64,000 nucleotides of DNA from Chionoecetes opilio. Taxonomy: Eukaryota; Arthropoda; Malacostraca; Decapoda; Majidae. A program made the position numbers and the translations under genes. Below are positions 52,940 through 64,000 of this stretch, one piece after another. Location: positions 590,105-654,104 of the forward strand of contig JACEEZ010020894.1 in assembly GCA_016584305.1 (NCBI GenBank), written 5' to 3'. The notes below the pieces were generated by a model. It saw only the letters and a program-made list of their open reading frames with translations. It made no database searches and was not told the origin of the DNA. Position 1 is the first letter of the stretch; the number at the start of each line of letters is the position of its first letter.

Positions 52940-53025
52940 TATGATTTTCTCTTTTTCAGTTTTTTCCTGTATGCCTTCGGGTGAAAACAAAATTATTATT
53001 ATTACTATTACTATTATTATCATTA

Positions 53026-53744
53026 TTACACGGCATTACATCCCTTTTGTACAAGATGAGGGGCTCGACATACTAACCTCCATTACTTGCTTTCATCTTT
53101 CTCCGTCATCTGGTCAGAAAATGTAAATCTAGCCAGCCATCACGTCCTTTTCGGCAACATTACGCAAGCGATGATAACGACAGACACACACACCACACAC
53201 ACACACACACAAAGCTTCCCCATCATTACATCATCCTTTAATAACTATTGATGTGAAACGAAATGCAATAATCTATGTTTGAAAATAAGCTTAATGTTTA
53301 AAAAGATAATTGGAAGCCCTGTGAGGCACCATTACACAGCAAGGCCACAGCGCAGGCACCAGCAGGCGAGGAGGAGGTGGTGATACGGGGCAGAGAGAAG
53401 GGAGGGCGGCGGAGGGGCGGGAGGGCAAAGAGAAAGGGACGAAATAGGGTAGAAGAGGAGGGTGGGAAACGCCGGAGAGGAAGTGAGGTGATATGTAGAA
53501 GGTGTGACTGTGGCAGCGAGGTTGGAGGAGGACTGGGTGAGGAATGGTCAGGGTAAGAGAGGGGGGAGGAGGATCAAGTAGGCATGGGGAGGCGGGGGGA
53601 GGAAGGGGTGATGGGGAATCAGGGGGGAGGTGGGAGGCGGGGGTAATGGGGAATCAGGGGAGAGGGGGCTGTGAAGGACCCTAACTAATCATCCCCAGCC
53701 TCTGAAGACCCCGAGGCTGTGACGGGACGGCCTTCAGGGGGACA

Positions 53745-53808
<64 letters not shown>

Positions 53809-54730
53809 GTAACGTCGGCGTCTTCCTCTCCCTTAAATTACCTTCAGTCTATTTTCGTCTCAACTGGTCAAAATTGCGTCTGTGAGTGGCAGCGTGTGAC
53901 TGGTCGGTTGTCAGTGTCTGTAAGTCTCGATGCGACTAAGTGCGGCTAACTGGATCTGACAGGTGGTGTGGGTGGCTGATGAGTGCATGGGTGAACGTGG
54001 GTGGCTGGGTGCATGGGTGAACGTGGGTGCTATAACTCTCGTGGGTGCTATATAGGGTGTGGCTATAGCTTAACGCGGCGGCATGAGGTGTGACAGGATG
54101 GATGTTTAGGTTTGACAGGGAGGGTGTGGATAAATAAGAGGCGTTGCTACAGGCCTGCACATTTACTGCCTTATCTTATCCACCTTTTAAGCCATAAGTG
54201 TAATTAATAACTGTTTAAATCAAAATCAAAATAGGTGTGACTGTCTCGATAGCTGCAGTGTATGTGGTTGCATCTCCCAGTGCCAGAGATAGAGTGAAGG
54301 GCGAGGCTTATGGTGCCAGTTGGCGTTATGACCCACAACTTGTATACTTCCCACTCGTGACCTTTCGTTGGCATGACCTGGCTAGAGAAGGGGAGGAGTC
54401 GTGACCTATAATAATGCTCTCATACTGCCACGCTCACACGGACGCTCTATCAGCCTCGCCCTTATACACACGAGAGCATGATGCAGCCACACACATCCCC
54501 CCCCCCTGTTGACGTAAGAAGGTGGCACTGCAGCCCCCCTCCCGATAGTGCTTTTTTTCTTCTTTTCTCTTGTAATTAAAAAATCTAAGGCATTAAGTCC
54601 ATAAAAGAGTCTCGGCTCAATGGACCGCGGCTTCCATATAAGTATTGTATAATTAACTTTATGTATGTTATGTTAAGCCTAATAAAGCAATCAATCAATC
54701 AATCAATCTTCCTGCCGGTCAAGTCAGCGT
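53026..54730. other. No gene; purine-rich and (CA)n DNA
   Basis: A G/A-rich stretch (53370-53690), (CA)n at 53743-53806 and an (AATC)n at 54684-54707. ORFs are repeat translations or lack family signal. Confidence 0.5.
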
Positions 54731-54775
54731 CACAGCACAACGCAAATGCGAGTCTGTTCATTATGTTCCTTTTGA

Positions 54776-54847
54776 AGAGTCTGTACTTTAATTTCTTCTC
54801 TCAGTACTTTTCTTTTGGTACTGGAAAGCAATCGTTCTGTCTTGCAA

Positions 54848-54911
<64 letters not shown>

Positions 54912-54981
54912 GCTGTTCTTTACGAGAAGTCTGTACTTTAATTTCTTCTCTCTTTACTTTTCTTTTGGTACTGGAAAGCAA

Positions 54982-55062
<81 letters not shown>
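54776..55062. repeat. Duplicated segment plus two (TC)n tracts
   Basis: GTCTGTACTTTAATTTCTTC...GGTACTGGAAAGCAATCGTTC occurs at 54778-54838 and again at 54929-54987, each followed by a long (TC)n. The unit including its microsatellite was duplicated in tandem. Confidence 0.9.
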
Positions 55063-55064
<2 letters not shown>

Positions 55065-55674
55065 CTCCTCCACCCCCCGTGGTCCAGGAAGCACGAGGGT
55101 GGAATAAAGCCAAGTCGTCGCATCAGGAAACTGCCACACCGCCCCCGGGACCTCGCCTTCGTGTTCGCCTGCAGCCCGCGTGACCTTGGACGTCGCTGGG
55201 CTGGCTACGGACGCTTCAAATCTAGCTATACTTACACGACTAGCATTAAAAAACGACCCCCTTCATTCCCTCAGGCGACAACCCTCCAGCTAACAGACAG
55301 ACCCACCAGACCCCCCACCACTCACATCGCAAGACCCACATCAGGGAAGCAAGACGCAGGACCCACATCAGGGAAGCAAGATATGTGTTGGTTATAATAC
55401 ACGTTTTCCTTGATACCTCGAAGCTGTTTGTATAAATATTGTGGTCCTTGGTTACCTTGTGTACTTACTACCACCCTCCCCCCTCCTCGTCGATCCCCCC
55501 CTCCCCCCCTCTTCCCCTGCGGCCTGCACCGTTATCCAAGCATTAGGTGAGGCCCAGGTACTCATAAGATTAGATGAAAAAAATTAATTCTTCGTTCAAC
55601 ACATCATTATAACTGTCGCTTTAATACAATGGTGGTGCCTCGTGAGTGATGGCTGCGATCCCCCTTCGTGCGTG

Positions 55675-55724
<50 letters not shown>

Positions 55725-56050
55725 GTGTGTGTGTGCGTGTGTGTGTGTGTGTGTTATTGTATTGTTAGTGTGGTGTTTGGTGTGAGGTGTGTGTTGGTGT
55801 GTAGTTGTGTGTGCTTGGTGTGTGTGTGTGTTTGAGTGTGTTCTGTGTCTTTCATGCTTTGTTGATGTGCTCGGTGTGTTATATTGCACATACACTACTC
55901 TACTATTACTGTAGTATTTCAAACGTAACATAACTGACAGGTGTAGTTTGACTGTAGTATGGTGTACTATACTACTCTGGTTTCACAGAGCACTATTTAC
56001 GTTCATTTCACCACTTTTATGCACTCTACTCGACTAACGCAACACACCAC
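55063..56050. repeat. Short direct repeat and (GT)n
   Basis: CACATCAGGGAAGCAAGA occurs twice 27 bp apart (55338-55382). (GT)n with GC interruptions lies at 55676-55755. No gene seen. Confidence 0.7.
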
Positions 56051-56056
56051 TAGTAT

Positions 56057-56074
56057 ACTACTATCTACTACTAT

Positions 56075-56128
<54 letters not shown>

Positions 56129-56157
56129 TTACTACTACTACTACTACACTAGCATAC
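56057..56157. repeat. (CTA)n microsatellite
   Basis: About 100 bp of CTA triplets with ACC interruptions. Confidence 0.95.
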
Positions 56158-56348
56158 TACCTGTGCAATCTACGTGTAACAGGCTTTTGATCTTAGCCAG
56201 TTGCTTTAAATACGCGACACACACCAGGAAAACAAACAATCTCAAATCTTAACCACTTTGGGTAAGAAAAATCACAAAACATTAAAACACTTATTTTCTC
56301 ACATTATCACGTTTACCTTGTTAGCTTTTCACGTTGATATTTTTTATG

Positions 56349-56495
56349 CACTGGGTTATTTTGTTCCACTTTTTATCAACACCAATGTGGCAGTCACCCT
56401 TTCTCTGCACGTGTAACTTTTTTCACCGGATTATTTTGTCCCACTTTTTCTCAACACCACTTTGGCAGTCACCCTTTCTCTGCACGTGTAACTCT
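56349..56495. repeat. About 79-bp tandem duplication
   Basis: TTATTTTGT.CCACTTTTT.TCAACACCA..TGGCAGTCACCCTTTCTCTGCACGTGTAACT is present twice in tandem with few changes. Confidence 0.85.
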
Positions 56496-56600
56496 ACAGG
56501 TGACCACGGCCTTTCATCCCGCTAACTACACTTCGACTAATCACACACCAAGCTACCTCTACACTAAACACCCTGATCCATCTCCATGCCACACCACCTC

Positions 56601-56635
<35 letters not shown>

Positions 56636-57000
56636 CCCCCAACCCCCCCCCCAAGGACGTCGCCGCAAATGCCATCATGTTTTTCAGATCGTTTTTTCTG
56701 TCTTGGTATTCATCAAGGCGGCGCATCGTGCAGTCTGGGGCAGAAGGAGGGACTCAGCGACGCAGCCTCCCTCTCCTCAGTCCTTGGTGGGGTTGCAAAA
56801 AGTGGGTTGGGTAGGTTGTAAGCTGGGTGTACCCCTCTCAGGTAGGCGGCGAAAGGTAGGTGGGTGTAGGTGAGAGGCGGGCAGATGGGGAGCCAGGCGG
56901 GTGAAGAGGGGAAGGTGAACGGGTTGAGGTCATAAAAGGAAAGGTAACTGGGAAGGATGGCCGGCAAATTTTTCAGCAACAAAAAATATATATATAAATA
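56496..57000. other. No gene seen
   Basis: (CA)n at 56601-56632, then GC-richer unique sequence. Confidence 0.5.
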
Positions 57001-57002
57001 AA

Positions 57003-57069
57003 AAGAGGTGTTTAGGTATGTAGTAGTAGTAGTAGTATAGTGGTAGTGGTAGTGGTAGTGGTGGTGGTG

Positions 57070-57132
<63 letters not shown>

Positions 57133-57133
57133 A
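57003..57133. repeat. (TAG)n/(TGG)n microsatellite
   Basis: Triplet repeat with TAGTGG variants. Confidence 0.95.
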
Positions 57134-57229
57134 AGATGAGGAAGAAGAAGAAAAGAACAGTTTAATAATAATGATAATAAATATGATAGAAATAATAACA
57201 AAAATAACTAGGGGGGGGGGGGGGGGGGG

Positions 57230-57266
57230 CACTCAGTAGAGCGCATACCTCCGCCCGAATATTTCA

Positions 57267-57345
<79 letters not shown>

Positions 57346-57580
57346 TCAGTATGAGCGCATACCTCCGGCCGAATATTTCATCAATTGGTTGCCATGGCAA
57401 CAGTTGTCAATAGATTCATCCAAAATTAATCAGTTCTTCCTTATACCAAATAGACTTGGTATACCGAGTTTGGTCCAAATCTATTCGTAACTTTTCGAGA
57501 AATCCTGTACACTAACAAACAGACAGACAGACAGATCGGGGTGAAAACATAACCCCTCCAACTTCGTTGGCGGAGGTAAT
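57230..57580. mobile_element. Dispersed repeat with RTE-like 3' end
   Basis: CACTCAGTAGAGCGCATACC and GCCGAATATTTCA occur on both sides of a (TA)n tract. They are followed by TTTGGTCCAAATC, AAACAGACAGACAGACAG, GGTGAAAACATAACCCCTCC and AACTTCGTTGGCGGAGGTAA. The CAGA run and CATAACC...GGCGGAGGTAA ending resemble RTE-type LINE 3' regions of invertebrates (inference). No ORF. Confidence 0.5.
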
Positions 57581-57654
57581 AACAATAGTAATAATAACAA
57601 TAAAAGAAGGAAGAATAAGAAGAATACAACGAAGAGGTGTATATATACGTAGAA

Positions 57655-57905
57655 GTGGAGGATGACGACGAGGAAGAAGAGAAGGAGGAGGAAGAGAAGA
57701 AGGAGGAAGAAGAGAAGGAGGAGGAAGCGAATGAGGAGGAAGCGAAAGAGGAGGAAGAGAAGAAGGAGGAAGAAGAGAAGGAGGAGGAAGCGAATGAGGA
57801 GGAAGCGAAAGAGGAGGAAGAGAAGAAGGAGGAAGAAGCGAAGGAGGAGGAAGAGAAGAAGGAGGAAGAGAAGGAGAAGGTCGAGGAAAGGGAGGAGAGG
57901 CAGAA
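57655..57905. repeat. Purine minisatellite (GAAGAGGAG-type)
   Basis: Strand-asymmetric purine array with a higher-order unit of about 66 bp containing GAGGAAGCGAATGAGGAGG. It is open in several frames as Glu/Lys or Arg repeats, with no coding context. Confidence 0.85.
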
Positions 57906-57965
57906 ACCCGATACTTTCCCTCACGTTCACAGCCTCCTTCCCTGCAACTCATCCCTCATTACAAG

Positions 57966-58240
57966 GTATTATTATTACTATTATTATTATTATTATTATT
58001 GTTATTGTTATTATTATTTATTTTTTATTATTATTATTATTGTTATTATTATTAATTATTATTATTATTATTATTATTATAGCTGTCTCTTCTTAATAAC
58101 CCTTATCGAATCCTGGTCTCACACTATTGCAAGCGAGTAGTGATGTAGTAGTGGTAGAGGTGCGAGTGATAGTAATAGTGGTAGCATAGTAGTAGTAGTA
58201 GTAGTAATAGTATAATGAAATAGTAATAATGATTATGCGC
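57966..58240. repeat. (TTA)n and (TAG)n microsatellites
   Basis: TTA-rich block 57966-58080 and TAG/TAA-rich block 58140-58230. Confidence 0.9.
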
Positions 58241-58249
58241 TTAATCTCC

Positions 58250-58453
58250 TTAACCCCTTGAGACCCTGAACGTAATTTCCATTGTAATTTGGGTACCATT
58301 AGACGGTTTTTAGTTAATATAAACAATATTTTATAGATATGACCTGTTAGTATCCTTGTCCACTACTAATTTGGTATATTCAGTTACTTTTCGTAATTTT
58401 ATGGCAACATACGATTTTTTATAGCAAAGGAAAGATCTGGGCGTGAAGGGGTT
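58250..58453. mobile_element. TTAA-flanked MITE, copy 2
   Basis: TTAACCCCTTGAGACCC ... GGGCGTGAAGGGGTTA. Same body as 20940-21157, with small deletions; the right TTAA is mutated to TTAC. Confidence 0.75.
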
Positions 58454-59050
58454 ACCATGCAGATCTCGTCACTGAGGCACGACGCTTTAATCTGACATAA
58501 TTTTGTTTCCCAGAGTAATATAGTACCGGAACTAAGAACTCATGAAATCTGAATAAAACATCTAAAACTCATTATAAACATTGAATTGGATTAACAAAAA
58601 AGCTCAGATAGAAAAAACAACCACTTAAAATTCTACTATTCTGTATCATATATATTTGCTTATACTTACTACCATTACTATTACTAACTATTTATTTTAC
58701 TATTATTATTATTATTATATTCATTACTATACTTTTACTTTACTTTACTTACTATATTATATTTACTACTATTTTATTACTATTTATTTATCATCACCAT
58801 TATTTACTGCTGATTCTTACTACCTTTTTAAATCTTATTCTTAACTTTATCACTATCATTAGGTTCAGGAATCATGGCTTGCAAACATGGGCATCCTGCT
58901 TCTCCCGTCACGACCCTGCCAGCGCCAGCCTTGCTCCCTGCCCTGCCCCCTGCCCGACTCCTGCTGCTGCCTGCTGGCCCGCTGCCGACACGCACCACTG
59001 CCCCTGCTTGCGTCACCCTGCCTCCTTCCCTCCTTCCCTTTACCTACACT
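58454..59050. other. No gene seen
   Basis: AT-rich sequence, TTA/TACT-rich tract (58655-58800), then a Pro/Ala/Leu-open GC-rich patch (58870-59030) without a recognisable motif. Confidence 0.45.
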
Positions 59051-59640
59051 CCCTTATACCCTAACCTACACCCCCCTTCCATTACCTCTCTTATTTCTGC
59101 CTCCATATCCACCTTTCTGCCTAACCTTAACCTAACCTTTCTGCCTAACTTAACCTACACTCCCTACCCTAACCTACACACCCCTTCCATTACCTCCCTT
59201 ATTTCTGCCTCCATAGCTATTTTCTGCCTAACCTAACCTACATTTCCTAACCTAACCTACACGACCCTTCCTACTGAACCTTCCTTTCTGCCTAACCTAA
59301 CCTACACGCCCCTTCTTTCTGCCTCCATAGCCACCTTTCTGCCTAACCTAACCTAGCCTACACGCCCCAAACTTTCCTTTCTGACTCCATAGCCACCTCT
59401 CTGCCTAACCTAACCTAGCCTAACCTTCACTCCCTACCCTAACCTACACGCCCCAAACCTTCCTTTCTGCCACCATAGCTACCTCTCTGCCTAACCTAAC
59501 CTAACCTACACTCCCTACCCTAACCTAACCTACACGCCCTTCCTTTCTGCCACCATAGCTACCTCTCTGCTAACCTAACCTAACCTACCCTAACCTAACC
59601 TACACGCCCCTCCTTTCTGCCTCCATAGCCTCCTCTCTGC
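59050..59640. repeat. CCTAACCTAACCTACA minisatellite
   Basis: Irregular units of about 60-80 bp: runs of CCTAA/CCTAACC, then ACACGCCCCTTCCTTTCTGC, CTCCATAGCCACCTCTCTG. The CCTAA portion matches the arthropod telomere repeat, interspersed with a non-telomeric spacer. Confidence 0.85.
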
Positions 59641-60017
59641 CCCCTCCTCAAGCCTCCACCCGAAGCCTATACATATTCATTCACGCCTAACCTGTACCCT
59701 TTAGTCCTCCCTTCTCCCATTTCCACATCCAAGGCGCGCCCATCCTCCGTGTGGCGGCGTGAGGGCGTGAGGTCAGCCCATTCACAACATTAAGGTGAAA
59801 GTAGTAGTAGTAGTGGAAGGCGTACGACGCACCACTCCCTCCCTTAGGTCGCTACCACCTCTTCTTCTCCCTTCACCTCTCCTCCCTTCCCCCTCACGCC
59901 CTGCCCCTTCATCTCTCTACCCACTCCGCCCCATCTTTCCCTTCACCTTTCCTCCCTTCCCCCTCACGCTACGCCCCTTCATATCTCTACCCCCTCCGCC
60001 CCATCTCTCTCTTCTCT
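59641..60017. other. CT-rich DNA, no gene
   Basis: C/T-rich sequence with a duplicated CTTCACCT.TCCTCCCTTCCCCCTCACGC segment (59869-59968). Confidence 0.5.

Positions 60018-60102
<85 letters not shown>
60018..60102. repeat. (TC)n microsatellite
   Basis: About 80 bp, nearly pure. Confidence 0.95.
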
Positions 60103-60105
<3 letters not shown>

Positions 60106-60740
60106 GATCGTCCGGAGGCGGTGATATCAATTCTTTTTACTGCCTTTTCAATGACACGTTGGGATGGTTTCGTAAGAGATTAACACTAATTAATAATTTC
60201 TATGTGTAAACACGTATTCGGCAGCGACCATTTGGCATGAAAAAATAATAATAAAAAAGACTGGAGACTAAACAGGGTCATCATCAGTTTCTTTTTTTGG
60301 AAGAGATTAAATGGTGGAACAAATTACGCAGTGGCGGGATCCTCAATAGATAAAAAATAAAGACAAAAAAACTCTTAACTAGGTAAATATACAACACTTA
60401 AATGGTATGGGAATGCAATAAACGAGGCTCACTCTATTACTCGTCTTCTTTTGTTTCTATTTCTTTAAATCTTCCTGATACGAGCACCGCCATTACGTAT
60501 ATCAGTAGCTGGTTGTTGCCTGTGTTATGAGTCTACGCTCCTCGCCCCTCTCAATGCCTACTGTGCTATACCCTTTTAATGCCTACTATACTATACCCTC
60601 TTAATGCCTACTACACTATACCCTCTCAATGCCTACAAACTATACCCTCTTAATGCCTACTATATAGTTTTTAGTGTTTGTTGGGAAGTACTCAGCAAGG
60701 CAGTATACATGAAAGGTAATGTGTTGATCAGATGAAGGGT
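60103..60740. other. No gene; small local repeat
   Basis: ACTATACCCTCTTAATGCCT is repeated about four times at 60565-60660. Otherwise unique AT-rich DNA. Confidence 0.5.
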
Positions 60741-60970
<230 letters not shown>

Positions 60971-60971
<1 letters not shown>

Positions 60972-61890
60972 AAACATTATTTTCCTAACTAGATGAGGAC
61001 AAAGAACAGCAGCAGTGTTAGATACTTGAAACAATAAAAAAAACTTACAATATATCATTTAGCCCAGATCTTATGATGAATTTGCTTTGATAAGATACAC
61101 ACAACAAAAGAAACATACAGCCACTTAATAATAATATATACACCCAAAAGAACCCTAAACAAAAAGTACACAAAATATAATACCAAAGCAATAGAGGAAC
61201 ATAGACGTAGTGAGTGGAAGGAAGCGACGTAAATCACATCAAGGCTATCCTAATTCTACACTTGTCTAATCGGCCTTCATCATTATCTGTGTAGTATAAG
61301 AACATAGAAAGAGAACATAAACATAGAACATAGACATAAACATAGAGAACATAGAACATAAGTAGAATGAGAAGCAGAGAATAGAGAGGAGGAACAGAAG
61401 AAGGAAACAGACAGAGGAGTAAAGTAAAAGGAAGAAGAGAAGGAATTGCAGGAGGACGAGGAAAACGTGAATAAGGAAAAACAGGAAACAGAAGAACAGG
61501 ACATTGCGATACTATTTGATGCAAGGAGGATAGGAAGAGGAGGAGAAGGAAGAGTGGGAGGAGGAGGAGAGGGGGGGGGGAAAGAGGAGGAGGAAACAAA
61601 TACAAAAGAATACAAAAGAAGTGACACGGTTAGAAAAATGAAAGGCATAATAGGCGATAGAAATGAAATGATAGGAAATAAAATAATAGATAGAAAGGTT
61701 ATAGGCGAGGGGAAGAAGGAAGGAATGCAGGAGGAAGGAGAAAGATCAGGAGTATGAAGGTCGAGGAGAAAGGTACAAATATAACAGAATTTCCCAAAAC
61801 TAATATAGATGTAGGACTTTTTTTTGTAGGTAGCAGAGGGAGGAAATAACTAACAAATAACAGAGCAGAGATAGATACATAAACTCTTGC

Positions 61891-61892
<2 letters not shown>
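60971..61892. other. No gene; A/G-rich
   Basis: ACATAGA-type repeats (61300-61360) and a purine-rich stretch (61380-61760) whose Glu/Lys/Gly ORFs look like composition artefacts. Confidence 0.5.
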
Positions 61893-61975
<83 letters not shown>

Positions 61976-62088
61976 ACTCCTACTAAAAATGTAATGCATC
62001 TTCTCTGGACGATTTTTTAAGGAGGCAGCGATAGTGAAGGCAAGACACACACACACACACACACAGACACACACACACACACACTCAC
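61893..62088. repeat. (TC)n and (CA)n microsatellites
   Basis: (TC)n 61893-61968 and (CA)n 62046-62084. Confidence 0.95.
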
Positions 62089-62119
62089 CTTAACCTCTTG
62101 CACTCTTCGATGACGTCTG
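62089..62119 (-). CDS. Candidate micro-exon (unassigned)
   Basis: The acceptor CTTTCTCTTTCAG|CA and donor TTAAG|GTGAGT enclose 31 nt reading (A)DVIEECKRL plus two bases. Splice signals are good and the peptide looks coding, but it does not join exon 1 of the LIM gene in phase. It could be an upstream exon of that gene through unseen exons, or belong to another gene. Confidence 0.3.
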
Positions 62120-62576
62120 CTGAAAGAGAAAGACAAAACACTGTTACTTAAGAATGCATAGACGTAAACACAAGTGACATGAAGTAAATATGAAACTATG
62201 CAATCAAAGCTGTAATGCATGTAGTAGTTATATTCTTTTTTACGTAATAACTAAATAACTTCAAGACTATTATAAGAGGTTCTTACGGGACTTCAAGGAT
62301 ACGACTGGTTTGTAGTTTTTTTTTATGTAAATTTTTCTTCTATTTTTACTATTTTTACTTTTTTTTAGTTGAAGGTACCGTACATTGCACATTTATTCAA
62401 CCCTATTTATTTTCAGCCTTATTCCATCGCACACTAAGGAAGGAAAGAGGTTGTGTGAATAAGTGGCATTGGTATTATTATTATTACTCTCTCTCTCTCT
62501 CTCTCTCTCTCCTTTTTATGAGTTATTAGGCACACAGATGGTTTAAAAGGTAGATAATAAGTTAAGGCAGTACATT

Positions 62577-62629
<53 letters not shown>

Positions 62630-62823
62630 AGGGTATTTATATGTTAAGTGGGGGACGCTTGCCTGCGGGTACTACAGTGTTTACACAAGCCCCCCTCCAA
62701 GGCGACGGACCGAGTGTGCGAAGGGAAGGAAGGGCGGGTGTGGGAAGGCGAGGCAAGGCGACTACAGAAGTGAATGGCGCGAACAAAGGAAAGTATAGGA
62801 AAATGCAAGTTAATTTCAGCACA

Positions 62824-62881
<58 letters not shown>

Positions 62882-63201
62882 ACGCACACATTTACGAAGG
62901 CAATGCTCGCTAATACCTGATTCAATTGTTTCCCACGGCCTTTACCCCCCCAACACCCACCCACACCCTGCCCCCAACACACCCACACCCTGCCACCCCC
63001 AACACCCACACCCACACCCTGCCGCCTCCCTACCCCCCACCCACCCACCCACACCATGTTAGCGCCCCTGCTTGTGGCCTCGTGAGGGCGCGACGCCACA
63101 CGGGGTACAGATGAGAAAAATTAGATACAAGGCATTTAAATTGATTCATTACCGCGGATGGAATGTTAATATTTCCTGACGTCTCTCTCTCTCTCTCTCT
63201 C

Positions 63202-63262
<61 letters not shown>

Positions 63263-63480
63263 TGGTGTGTGTGTGTTCTTTAATGACTAACTAATGACGG
63301 GCACGTTGTTATGGTGTAATTGCGGGGCTGTGTCAAGGTCGCCGGCAGTGTGTGATGACGGCAGGGAGTCGCTAATGGCCTCAAGGTGTTCACTGTATAA
63401 CTAAGCCATGACCCTGCCGCTCCCAGCCCCCGGTGTTGCCCTCAAGCCAGGCGCCCTCAAGCAAAGAGCAACAGAGGCCA
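62120..63480. repeat. Microsatellite-rich DNA, no gene
   Basis: (TC)n at 62488-62513, 62580-62624, 62827-62881 and 63181-63201; ACACCCACACCCTGCC-type repeats at 62946-63055; (GT)n at 63205-63275. Confidence 0.85.
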
Positions 63481-63978
63481 ATCCCACACAAGGCTGCCTC
63501 GCTCCTCTGTTCAAATCCTACGCCACGATATACATACGCCGTCCTTTCCCACATCTGTTCCAATCCACAAGAGAAGCAATGTTACTTCTCTTGCTATCTT
63601 CTACCGTTATGTTCATGCTCACTGCTCTTCTAAACTTGCTAACTGCATGCCTCCCCCCTCCCGCGGCCTCGCTGCACAAGACTGTCTTCTCATTCTCATC
63701 CCTATTCTGTCCATCTTCCTAATGCAAGAGTTAATCAGTGTCTTCACTCTGTCAACTCTTTCACTGGTAAACTCTGGAACTCTCTTCCTGTTTCTATTTT
63801 TCCACCTACCTACGACTTAATTATTTTTCAAGAGTGAAGTGTGAAACCTCTCGAACTTAATTGATCCACCCCCTTTCTATATTATCTTACTGTCTTCTTT
63901 ATAGGGACTGGCAACAAGCGGGCTCTTAGTTATTTCTTTCTTTTGCCCTTGGCCAGTCCTTCTTTATGTAGAAAAAAA
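63480..63978 (+). pseudogene. LINE reverse-transcriptase C-terminus and 3' UTR
   Basis: The plus frames read LAIFYRYVHAHCSSKLANCM, PPPLPRPRCTRLSSHSHPY, LPNARVNQCLHSVNSFTG and KLWNSLPVSIFPPTYDL, split by frameshifts. This is the end of a non-LTR reverse transcriptase (the R.WNSLP motif). A 3' UTR with TTGCCCTTGGCCAGTCCTTC and an A9 tail (63970-63978) follows. 5'-truncated, dead copy. Confidence 0.75.
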
Positions 63979-64000
63979 AATCTCGTTGTCCTACTCCAGT

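Noticed and set aside
54661..55139. Ser-Leu and Arg-Glu repeat ORFs
   Set aside because: Translations of (TC)n/(GA)n. The same holds near 1540, 60000, 60760 and 61900.
57637..58140. Glu/Lys-rich 167-aa ORF and its Arg-rich shadow
   Set aside because: Purine minisatellite without coding signal; the opposite strand is equally open.

Overview
This is a repeat-dense eukaryotic window. It holds one large, split protein-coding gene on the minus strand (about 20.7-49.5 kb) in a sea of transposable-element remnants, minisatellites and microsatellites. The organism is most likely an arthropod, probably a decapod crustacean (inference). The reasons are GT-AG introns of 0.1-4 kb, extreme density of (TC)n/(CA)n/(TA)n/(TTA)n tracts, arthropod-type TTAGG/CCTAA-like repeats, CR1-like LINE 3' tails and two tRNA-derived SINE families. 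Nothing bacterial or viral was seen.

Layout. 0-3.8 kb: a 16-bp satellite interrupted by nested TIR elements, then a broken MULE transposase. 3.9-7.2 kb: a cluster of non-autonomous Helitron-like elements that carry a CACCCATTACCCAT minisatellite. 7.3-15.9 kb: mostly unique or low-complexity DNA with a short TIR element (7.3 kb), a CACCGTCAT minisatellite (9.3 kb) and a large fold-back element with telomere-like repeats (12.1 kb). 15.9-18.7 kb: a SINE fragment and a broken hAT transposase split by a 1.07-kb TIR element. 19.2 kb: a THAP-like fragment.

20.7-49.5 kb: 22 exons supported by splice sites and reading phase of a LIM-domain gene of the LMO7/LIMCH1 family (Drosophila Smallish/smash type). 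They encode about 2,000 residues and end in a LIM domain plus a 23-nt terminal exon that adds a PDZ-ligand-like C-terminus. Most middle exons start and end in phase 0, so they can be skipped without breaking frame. Its introns hold a CR1-like LINE, two SINEs, a palindromic Tc1-like element, two further fold-back elements and a 21-bp minisatellite.

49.5-64 kb: upstream of the gene I see no convincing complete gene. There is a SINE, another Helitron copy inside a LINE tail, long (GT)n/(TC)n/(CA)n/(TTA)n tracts, a second copy of a TTAA-flanked MITE, a CCTAA-rich minisatellite, one candidate micro-exon at 62.1 kb and a LINE reverse-transcriptase C-terminus at the right edge.

The main points of interest are a head-to-tail Helitron junction, a satellite apparently grown inside a small TIR element, three TWA-flanked insertions (one of which restores the reading frame of its host transposase), a fold-back family with a conserved core, and novel-looking repeats and modular exons in the LIM protein.
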